Assembly: GCF_028622875.1 (NCBI RefSeq)
Contig: NZ_CP117709.1
Coordinates: 6,823,001 to 6,887,000, forward strand
Direction: 5' to 3'
Length of the DNA stretch: 64,000 bases
From: Streptomyces sp. MMBL 11-1
GTDB lineage: Bacteria > Actinomycetota > Actinomycetes > Streptomycetales > Streptomycetaceae
Position 1 is the stretch's first letter. Every line of letters begins with the position of its first letter. A program made the translations under genes and the position numbers. Shown here piece after piece: positions 57,973-64,000 of the stretch. Under the pieces are notes generated by a model. It was not told the origin of the DNA, searched no databases, and saw only the letters and a list, made by a program, of their open reading frames with translations.

Positions 57973-58716
57973 ATGGCCGTCGATCCGTTGATCGAACTGA
58001 GGGACGTCAACAAACACTTCGGAGAGTTGCACGTACTTCAGGACATCAATCTCACCGTCGGCCGCGGGGAGGTGGTAGTGGTCATCGGCCCCTCCGGCTC
58101 CGGGAAATCCACCCTGTGCCGGGCGATCAACCGGCTGGAGACGATCGAGTCCGGCAGCATCACGATCGACGGCAGACCCCTTCCCGAGGAGGGCAAGGGT
58201 CTGGCCCAGCTCCGTGCCGAAGTCGGCATGGTCTTCCAGTCGTTCAACCTCTTCGCCCACAAGACCGTGCTGGACAACGTCTCGCTGGCGCAGCTCAAGG
58301 TCCGCAAGCGCAAGAAGGAGGAGGCCGACCGGCGCTCCCGCGAACTGCTGGAGCGCGTCGGCCTGGCCGCCCACGCGGACAAGTTCCCCGCCCAGCTCTC
58401 CGGTGGCCAGCAGCAACGCGTGGCCATCGCCCGCGCCCTGGCCATGGATCCCAAGGCGCTGCTCTTCGACGAGCCCACCTCGGCGCTCGACCCGGAGATG
58501 ATCAACGAGGTCCTGGAGGTCATGCAGCAGCTGGCCCGGGACGGCATGACCATGGTCGTGGTCACCCACGAGATGGGCTTCGCCCGCTCCGCAGCGAACC
58601 GCGTGGTGTTCATGTCCGACGGCTGCGTCGTCGAGGACCGCACCCCGGAGGACTTCTTCACGTCCCCGTCGAGCGACCGCGCCAAGGACTTCCTGTCCAA
58701 GATCCTCAAGCACTGA
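57973..58716 (+). CDS. gluA: Glutamate/amino-acid ABC transporter ATPase
   Basis: 247 aa, PAAT-type ATPase. Walker [11 protein letters not shown]-loop FQSFNLF, signature LSGGQQQR, Walker [13 protein letters not shown], switch VVTHEMG. ATG at 57973 with weak AGGG. First gene of the four-gene gluABCD operon (57973-61203). Confidence 0.95.
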   Translation: MAVDPLIELRDVNKHFGELHVLQDINLTVGRGEVVVVIGPSGSGKSTLCRAINRLETIESGSITIDGRPLPEEGKGLAQLRAEVGMVFQSFNLFAHKTVLDNVSLAQLKVRKRKKEEADRRSRELLERVGLAAHADKFPAQLSGGQQQRVAIARALAMDPKALLFDEPTSALDPEMINEVLEVMQQLARDGMTMVVVTHEMGFARSAANRVVFMSDGCVVEDRTPEDFFTSPSSDRAKDFLSKILKH

Positions 58717-58728
58717 GGGGAGGCTTCC

Positions 58729-59658
58729 ATGTTGCGCACGAGGAACACGCGTACGGGCAGGGCCGCCGCCCTCGCGGCCGGTCTCCTGCTCGCCGCACTC
58801 GCCGCGGGCTGCGGCAAGGAGGGCAGCCCGCCGGTCAAGGGGCCCAAGGCCGAGGCGCTGCCGGTGTACCAGGTCGACACCGGCTTCGAACTGCCCGACT
58901 CCCGCACCTGGACCAAGGCGAAGAAGCGCGGCCATCTGGTGGTCGGCGCCAAGGAGGACCAGCCGTACCTGGGGGAGAAGGACCCGGCCAGCGGGGTCTA
59001 CTCCGGGTTCGACATCGAGATCGCCCGCATGATGGCGGCCTCGCTCGGCTTCGACCCGAAGACGATCCGCTTCCGCACGATCGCCTCCGCCAACCGCGAG
59101 ACGGCCCTGCAGAACGGCCAGATCGACTACTACGTCGGCACCTACACCATCAACGACATGCGCAAGAAGCTCGTGGGCTTCGCCGGCCCGTACTACATGG
59201 CGGGCCAGGGCCTGCTGGTGCGCACCGACGAGAACGACATCAACGGGCCCCAGGACCTGGCGGGCAAGACCGTCTGCTCGGCGGCCGGCTCCACGCCCTA
59301 CCAGCGCATCGCCGCCGACTACCCGAGGGCGACGCTCGTCGCGTACGACACGTACTCGATCTGCGTCGACAACCTCCTCACCTTCCAGGTCGACGCCGTC
59401 ACCACCGACGACGCGATCCTGCTGGGCTTCGCCGCCAAGGCGCCCGAGGAGATGAAGGTCGTCGGCAAGCCCTTCTCCGAGGAGCCGTACGGCATCGGCG
59501 TACCGCGCAACGACAACGCGCTGCGCAACGCGCTCAACGACGCACTGGAGGCCAACGAGAAGGACGGCAACTGGAAGAAGGCGTACGAAGCGACGCTGGG
59601 GCTCTCCGGATCTCCCGCGCCGACCCCGCCGCCCATCGACCGCTACCCGGCGAACTGA
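58729..59658 (+). CDS. gluB: Amino-acid-binding lipoprotein
   Basis: 309 aa. Lipoprotein signal LRTRNTRTGRAAALAAGLLL with lipobox AAGC. SBP_bac_3 domain: KKRGHLVVGAKEDQPYLGEKDPASGVYSGFDIEIARMMAASLGF, PYYMAGQGLLVRTDE, GKPFSEEPYGIGVPRNDNALR. ATG at 58729, 12 bp after gluA, with GGGGAGG. Ligand probably glutamate or aspartate, as in characterised GluB. Confidence 0.94.
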   Translation: MLRTRNTRTGRAAALAAGLLLAALAAGCGKEGSPPVKGPKAEALPVYQVDTGFELPDSRTWTKAKKRGHLVVGAKEDQPYLGEKDPASGVYSGFDIEIARMMAASLGFDPKTIRFRTIASANRETALQNGQIDYYVGTYTINDMRKKLVGFAGPYYMAGQGLLVRTDENDINGPQDLAGKTVCSAAGSTPYQRIAADYPRATLVAYDTYSICVDNLLTFQVDAVTTDDAILLGFAAKAPEEMKVVGKPFSEEPYGIGVPRNDNALRNALNDALEANEKDGNWKKAYEATLGLSGSPAPTPPPIDRYPAN

Positions 59659-59674
59659 GGGGACGGCCCCACCC

Positions 59675-60319
59675 ATGGACGTACTGACAGAGAACTTCTC
59701 CCTCTACGGCAAGGGCTTCCTCGGCACCGTCGAGCTGACCGTCTACGCCTCCGCGCTGGCGCTCGTCCTCGGCTTCCTGATGGCGTCCTTCCGGGTCGCG
59801 CCCGTCGGCTCCTTCCGGGTGCTGGGCACGGTCTGGGTCACCGTGCTCCGCAACACCCCGCTGACGCTGCTGTTCTTCGCGGTCCTGCTGGGCCTGCCCC
59901 GCTTCGGGCTCGTCCTGCCGTTCCAGGTCTTCGCGGTGCTGGCGCTCGGCTGCTACACCTCGGCCTTCATCTGCGAGGTGCTGCGCTCCGGCATCAACAC
60001 CGTGCCCAAGGGGCAGGGCGAGGCCGCCCGCAGCCTCGGAATGAACTTCGGCCAGACCCTGAGCACGGTGGTGCTGCCGCAGGCGTTCCGGTCGGTGATC
60101 CCGCCGGTCGGCTCGACGCTGATCGCGCTGGCGAAGAACTCCGCGATCGCCGGGGCGTTCAGCGTCACCGAACTCCTCGGCACCTACAAGACGCTCAACG
60201 AGCTGGGCTACAGCATCATCTGGTCCTTCATCTGGATCGCCGTCGGCTACCTGGTCATCACCCTGACCATCAGCGCGGTGTTCAACGTGATGGAGAAGCG
60301 CTGGGGAGTGGCACGATGA
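59675..60319 (+). CDS. gluC: Amino-acid ABC permease
   Basis: 214 aa, HisM/GlnP type with five membrane segments. Conserved EAARSLGMNFGQTLSTVVLPQAFR (EAA motif). ATG at 59675 with GGGGAC upstream. Overlaps gluD by 4 nt (ATGA). Confidence 0.94.
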   Translation: MDVLTENFSLYGKGFLGTVELTVYASALALVLGFLMASFRVAPVGSFRVLGTVWVTVLRNTPLTLLFFAVLLGLPRFGLVLPFQVFAVLALGCYTSAFICEVLRSGINTVPKGQGEAARSLGMNFGQTLSTVVLPQAFRSVIPPVGSTLIALAKNSAIAGAFSVTELLGTYKTLNELGYSIIWSFIWIAVGYLVITLTISAVFNVMEKRWGVAR

Positions 60320-61203
60320 CCAAGACCCTCACCCGCGGGCCGTCACGGCCAGAGGCCAGCGTGCTCTACGACATCCCCGGCCCGGCGACCCGCAAGCGGC
60401 ACCTGATGTACGGGATCGTCTCGACGACCGTGATCCTGGCGCTGTTCGGCTGGATCGTCTACCTGCTCTTCGACACCGACCAGTTCACCGCCGAGAAGTG
60501 GTCGCCCTTCACCTACAAGGGCATCCAGGAACTGCTGCTGCGCGGACTCGGCAACACCCTCAAGGCGTTCGCGTACGCCGCGCTCCTCTCGCTCGCCCTC
60601 GGGGCCGTCCTCGCGGTCGGCCGGCTCTCCGAACACCGCGTGCTGCGCTGGATCTCGACCCTGTTGGTCGAGTTCTTCCGGGCCATGCCGGTGCTGGTGA
60701 TGATCTTCTTCATCTTCGTGGCGTTGCAGGTCCAGCCGCTGCCCGCCCTGGTCGCCGGTCTGACGCTCTACAACGGCTCCGTCCTCGCGGAGGTGTTCCG
60801 CACCGGAATCAACTCCGTGGACCGGGGCCAGCGCGAGGCCGCTTACGCGCTCGGCATGCGCAAGACACAGGTCACCACGTTCGTCCTGGCTCCCCAGGCG
60901 GTACGCGCGATGATGCCGACCATCATCAGTCAGCTGGTGGTCGCGCTCAAGGACACCTCACTGGGCTTTCTGATCACCTACGAGGAATTCCTCCACGCCG
61001 GAAAGCTGATCGCGTCGAATCTCGACTACGATCTTCCCTTCATCCCCGTCGTGATGGTGATCTCTCCGATCTACATCGGGATGTGCATGCTGCTCTCGTG
61101 GTTCGCCACCTGGGCGGCCCGTCGTCAGCGGCGCAGTCCGAAGACGGAGGCGGTGGGGGTGGCCCCGGCCGAACCGGGGACGCTGCTGCCGGGAGGGCGG
61201 TAG
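60316..61203 (+). CDS. gluD: Amino-acid ABC permease
   Basis: 295 aa. A basic cytoplasmic N-terminus of about 30 residues precedes five membrane segments; the EAA motif is EAAYALGMRKTQVTTFVLAPQAVR. C-terminal tail is polar. ATG overlaps the gluC stop. A terminator covers the end of the gene, shared with the convergent S15 hydrolase gene. Confidence 0.94.
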   Translation: MTKTLTRGPSRPEASVLYDIPGPATRKRHLMYGIVSTTVILALFGWIVYLLFDTDQFTAEKWSPFTYKGIQELLLRGLGNTLKAFAYAALLSLALGAVLAVGRLSEHRVLRWISTLLVEFFRAMPVLVMIFFIFVALQVQPLPALVAGLTLYNGSVLAEVFRTGINSVDRGQREAAYALGMRKTQVTTFVLAPQAVRAMMPTIISQLVVALKDTSLGFLITYEEFLHAGKLIASNLDYDLPFIPVVMVISPIYIGMCMLLSWFATWAARRQRRSPKTEAVGVAPAEPGTLLPGGR

Positions 61204-61229
61204 CCCGGGCCCTGCCCGCCCGGCAGCAG
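61183..61229. terminator. Bidirectional hairpin at the gluD end
   Basis: CTGCTGCCGGG (61183-61193) and CCCGGCAGCAG (61219-61229), 11-bp perfect arms spanning the gluD stop codon, between convergent genes. Confidence 0.75.
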
Positions 61230-61236
61230 TCGGTGA

Positions 61237-62832
61237 TCACTTCTCGCGCAGCGGGACCGAGAGATGACTCGGGTCCGTGCCGGGCGAGGAGAAGGTCAGC
61301 TGCGCGCCGGTCGGGTTGTGCTCGATGTACAGCGGATCGACGGTGTCGATCACCAGGGCGAGCCGGTGACCGGCCGGGACGTCGTAGGCCGTGGAGTACA
61401 GCTCCAGGTCGACGGGGAACGGCCGGCCCGGTGTCTGCCCGTGGAAGGTGTACGGAGCGTTGCTGACCAGCCTGCCGATGCCGAGCGGCCCCACGTCGTA
61501 GAGATACGCGACAAGGGTGCCGCTCGGCTTCGTGGCGGTGACCGTGGTGTGCAGCGCGGACGTGCCCCGGATCCGCTGCTCGGTGGCGTACCGCTCCGAC
61601 TGCCACACGCTCGCGAAGGTGCGTGGCAGCAGGGGCACGGAGACCGTCGGCGGGAGCTTGAGGAACTGGTCCAGCGCGTTGGACAGGATCGTGACGCCGC
61701 CGTTGGCGCCCGAGTCGACGTTCGCCCACACCTTCTTGGTGCCGTCCAGTGGGATGCGCTGCTGCGCCGCGCCCACGGACTTCCAGTCCGGGTAGCCCTC
61801 GTACCCCTGGCCGGTGCGGGACTTGAGCTGGACGGGCAGCTCGGTGTCGATGCCGTTGCGCTCGCCCTTGAGATAGCGGTCGAACCAGCGGCGGGTGCTC
61901 GTCCAGGTGTCGTTCGGCAGCCCGAGCAGGCCGGTGGCCTCGGCGGTGGCGTGGTCGCCGGGGCGGAACTCCAGCCGCTTGGGGCCGGTGAGCTTGTCGT
62001 AGAACGAGGCGTACTGGTTGGGCGGGAAGACGGTGTCGCCCCAGGCGTTGCCCATCATGATCGCCGCGCCGTTGGCGTTGATCCGGTCCAGATACGTGGC
62101 GGGGGAGCGCTTCTTCCCCCAGGCGATCATCTCCGGCTCCTTCTCCAGACGGGAGCCGAGGAAGTCCTCCAGCGTCTGCGTCAGTTCGTCGCCGGGGCGG
62201 CCGGTGACCAGACCCGCGCCGCCGAGCAGGGCGGCGGCCTGGAGGTGCTGGGTGCGACCGCTGTAGATCGAGTCGATCAGGTCGGCCCAGCCGCTGAGCG
62301 CGGCCACCGCCTTGACGCGCGGGTCTTGCCCGGCCGCCAGCAGGCTGATGCCCGCACCGTAGGAGACGCCGCCCATGCCGATGCGGTCCGGATCGGCGGA
62401 GGTGCGCTGGAGCGCCCAGTCGATGACGGCGGAGGCGTCCGCGATGTCCGGCGGTCCCGCGACCTCGATCTCCCCGCCCGAGAGCCAGAAGCCGCGCGAT
62501 GTGTAACTCACCACGACGTAGCCGGAGTCGGCGAGCTTCTGGGCCTGGGCCAGATACTCGATCTGCGGCATGGCCCAGCTCGTCGGGAACACGATCAGCG
62601 GATGCTTCGCCCCGGCCGCCGCCCCGGCGGGCGTGAAGACGTTGCCCTTCAGGGTGACGCCCCCGGAGCCGGGGATGTCGTGGAACGTCAGGCCCTGGGC
62701 GGTCGTGCCCGCGGGTGCGGTGCCGGGGGCCGCCGTCGCGGCCGGGGCGGCGCCGAGCGCGGCCCCGGCGAGCAGGACGACAGCGGTGGTGATCGAAGCG
62801 GTGGTGCGCGGTGCCGGTTTCGGACGTGCCAC
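61237..62832 (-). CDS. Secreted S15/CocE-type alpha/beta hydrolase
   Basis: 531 aa. Signal peptide about 1-38 (ARPKPAPRTTASITTAVVLL). Alpha/beta hydrolase with HPLIVFPTSWAMPQ, the nucleophile GVSYGAG (Ser157), and a C-terminal jelly-roll of the X-Pro dipeptidyl-peptidase type (PFPVDLELYSTAYDVPAGHRLALVIDT). Related to cocaine esterase and X-prolyl aminopeptidase. The start is GTG at 62832 with AGGAG upstream, spaced by 7 nt; GTG 62847 would overlap that site. Substrate unknown. Confidence 0.88.
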   Translation of the reverse strand: MARPKPAPRTTASITTAVVLLAGAALGAAPAATAAPGTAPAGTTAQGLTFHDIPGSGGVTLKGNVFTPAGAAAGAKHPLIVFPTSWAMPQIEYLAQAQKLADSGYVVVSYTSRGFWLSGGEIEVAGPPDIADASAVIDWALQRTSADPDRIGMGGVSYGAGISLLAAGQDPRVKAVAALSGWADLIDSIYSGRTQHLQAAALLGGAGLVTGRPGDELTQTLEDFLGSRLEKEPEMIAWGKKRSPATYLDRINANGAAIMMGNAWGDTVFPPNQYASFYDKLTGPKRLEFRPGDHATAEATGLLGLPNDTWTSTRRWFDRYLKGERNGIDTELPVQLKSRTGQGYEGYPDWKSVGAAQQRIPLDGTKKVWANVDSGANGGVTILSNALDQFLKLPPTVSVPLLPRTFASVWQSERYATEQRIRGTSALHTTVTATKPSGTLVAYLYDVGPLGIGRLVSNAPYTFHGQTPGRPFPVDLELYSTAYDVPAGHRLALVIDTVDPLYIEHNPTGAQLTFSSPGTDPSHLSVPLREK

Positions 62833-62984
62833 GGGGTCACTCCTCACGCGTGTCAGTGCAAAGTGACCCGACGGTAACCCTGATTGTTTACCGCTGGTAA
62901 CTATCGGGTGCGTTGCGTGAGGGTAACGATTGTTGGACGGCGCGTCAGTAGGGCTCCGGCCCCGGAACGGACGCTACCGGGCCG

Positions 62985-64000
62985 CTACAGCGCACTCTTG
63001 GCCGCCCAGTCCTCCCACGAGAGGTTCCACGCGCCGTATCCGTTGCCCTCGGCGACCGTGCCCTTGGCCTGGGTGCCGGTCATCTCGAACGGGTCGCCCA
63101 CCCGCACCTGTCCGTACAGGGCGGCGGCGTCCGCGTCGCTCATCCCGACGCAGCCCGAGCTCCGGTTGGCCTGACCGAAATAGCCCGCGTTCCACGGGGC
63201 CGCGTGCACGTACATCCCGGACCAGGTCAGCCGCATCGAGTAGTCGACCATCTTGTCGTAGGCGTCGCCGAGGCCCACCGTCTCGGAGCGCATGTTGATC
63301 GTGCCCTCCTTCGACATCAGCACCGCCGTGCCCCGCCAGGACGCCTTCTCGCCACCCGGAGTGCCCGCTGACATCGGGATGTCCAGAACCTGCTTCCCGT
63401 CCCGGTGCAGGGCGAGGCGGGACCGGTCGAGGTCGACCTTGACCACCTGGGCCGCGCCGACCGTGAACGTCGTCGTGTAGTCGCGGACGAACCAGCCGCC
63501 GTCCGCACCCGTGTCGACCCCGTTCAACTGTGCGTCCAGGGTGACCTTCGTGCCGGGCTTCCAGTACTCCTTGGGCCGCCAGTCGACGCGGTCCTTGCCC
63601 GAGTGGTCCCGCAGCCAGCCCCAGGAGCCCTCGGTGTCGTTCGACGTCGAGACCTTCAGGGCCTTCTCGACGGCCGCCTTGTCCTTCACGGGGTGGTCGA
63701 AGACGACGGACAGCGGCTGCGCGATGCCCACGGTCGTGTCCTTCCCCGGGGCGAGGGAAAGCTTGTTGACCTTTTCGGCCTCGGCGGTGGCGAACACGGC
63801 CCGGTCGCTGCCGCCGTCCGTGTCCTTCGCCTCGACCGTGTACGCGGTGCCCGGCGCGGCGACCCGGTCGGAGGTCCAGGTCCGGCCGTCGGCGGATATC
63901 CTCCCGGCCAGCGCGCCGCCCTCACCGTCGGTCACCGACACCGCCTTCAGCTTCCCGTGAGCCAGGGTGACCTTAACCGGCCCGCCCGGGGCCGCGGCCT
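62985..64000 (-). CDS. L,D-transpeptidase with Ig-like domain, 5' end outside the window
   Basis: The reading frame is open to the right edge, so the start codon lies beyond 64000; 338 codons are visible. The N-terminal part is a beta-sandwich (KLSLAPGKDTTVGIAQPLSVVFDHPVKD, VDWRPKEYWKPGTKV) typical of actinobacterial Ldt proteins. The catalytic YkuD domain has MYVHAAPWNAGYFGQANRSSGCVGMSDADAAALYG, with the nucleophile Cys in SSGCVGMS. It forms 3-3 cross-links in peptidoglycan outside the membrane. A lipoprotein or signal sequence is expected but not visible. Confidence 0.9.
   Translation of the reverse strand, partial: AAAPGGPVKVTLAHGKLKAVSVTDGEGGALAGRISADGRTWTSDRVAAPGTAYTVEAKDTDGGSDRAVFATAEAEKVNKLSLAPGKDTTVGIAQPLSVVFDHPVKDKAAVEKALKVSTSNDTEGSWGWLRDHSGKDRVDWRPKEYWKPGTKVTLDAQLNGVDTGADGGWFVRDYTTTFTVGAAQVVKVDLDRSRLALHRDGKQVLDIPMSAGTPGGEKASWRGTAVLMSKEGTINMRSETVGLGDAYDKMVDYSMRLTWSGMYVHAAPWNAGYFGQANRSSGCVGMSDADAAALYGQVRVGDPFEMTGTQAKGTVAEGNGYGAWNLSWEDWAAKSAL

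Noticed and set aside
57889..59676. 595-codon open frame on the minus strand across gluA and gluB
   Set aside because: Shadow of two well-supported ABC genes; no domain and unnatural composition.
62860..62940. PhoP box formed by three GTTACC repeats upstream of the S15 hydrolase gene
   Set aside because: The repeats are spaced by roughly 27 and 35 bp rather than the 11-bp direct repeat of PhoP sites, and the bases do not match well.
1..64000. tRNA, rRNA, insertion sequence, prophage or attachment site
   Set aside because: No cloverleaf-like segment, transposase, integrase or phage gene was recognised in any frame, though short RNAs could be missed by eye.

Overview
The window is about 70% GC with strong GC bias in third codon positions, GTG/TTG starts, several leaderless promoters and family-typical proteins (DUF5955, DUF6278, DUF6338, TIGR03086, gluABCD). 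It looks like chromosomal DNA of a Streptomyces or a very close actinomycete. I see about 59 protein genes. There is no tRNA, rRNA, CRISPR array, insertion sequence or phage.

Layout. 1-834: hydroxypyruvate isomerase, cut by the left edge, with two palindromic operators upstream. 1050-8606: a sugar-uptake and glycan-degradation operon on the minus strand (solute-binding lipoprotein, two permeases, GH20 hexosaminidase, secreted CBM3-GH16 protein), divergent from a GntR/UTRA regulator. 8729-9967: a Tat-exported lactonase-like propeller. 10076-17518: purine catabolism (thiamine-binding-like protein plus HTH protein, OHCU decarboxylase, HIU hydrolase, uricase, NCS2 permease, 8-oxoguanine deaminase, second NCS2 permease). 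17611-23468: an alpha/beta-hydrolase-like protein without the nucleophile serine, a HEAT-repeat protein, a TIGR03086 protein, a three-FN3 lipoprotein, a DUF6338 membrane protein and a coupled 71-aa protein. 23513-28420: a 1635-aa TPR-CHAT protease-like protein. 28759-39851: malate synthase, a MobA-like nucleotidyltransferase, DUF5955, a two-component system divergent from an FtsX-type ABC exporter (ChrSA/HrtBA-like layout), the IclR regulator AllR, allantoinase, allantoicase and an ABM monooxygenase. 40007-45225: AKR, SDR, TetR, a small membrane protein and a second two-component system. 45395-52340: an inositol-dehydrogenase-like gene divergent from a GntR regulator, then a ribose/inositol-type ABC system with ROK kinase. 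52378-57768: PcaL fusion, MBL hydrolase, exonuclease III, Clp-N regulator-like protein, SDR, DUF6278. 57803-61203: a MITE-like inverted repeat and the gluABCD amino-acid transporter. 61237-64000: a secreted S15/CocE-type hydrolase and an L,D-transpeptidase cut by the right edge.

How it fits together. Urate enters through NCS2 carriers or comes from 8-oxoguanine. Uricase, HIU hydrolase and OHCU decarboxylase turn it into allantoin. Allantoinase and allantoicase give ureidoglycolate, and thus glyoxylate. Glyoxylate is consumed by malate synthase and by the glyoxylate/hydroxypyruvate branch (hyi). Two palindrome classes tie these dispersed loci together: a 17-bp TTCAAC-N5-GTTGAA element upstream of the uraD, aceB and allB units, and a 15-bp TTCCnnnTnnnGGAA-like element upstream of hyi, aceB and allB. 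The resident AllR is the obvious candidate reader of at least one of them.

Other points of interest are the large TPR-CHAT protein, three separate short tandem-repeat arrays placed at or across the 3' ends of genes, twin TTTGTC-GACAAA operators, an operator overlying the leaderless promoter of the Clp-N protein, and a nearly perfect 24-bp inverted repeat.
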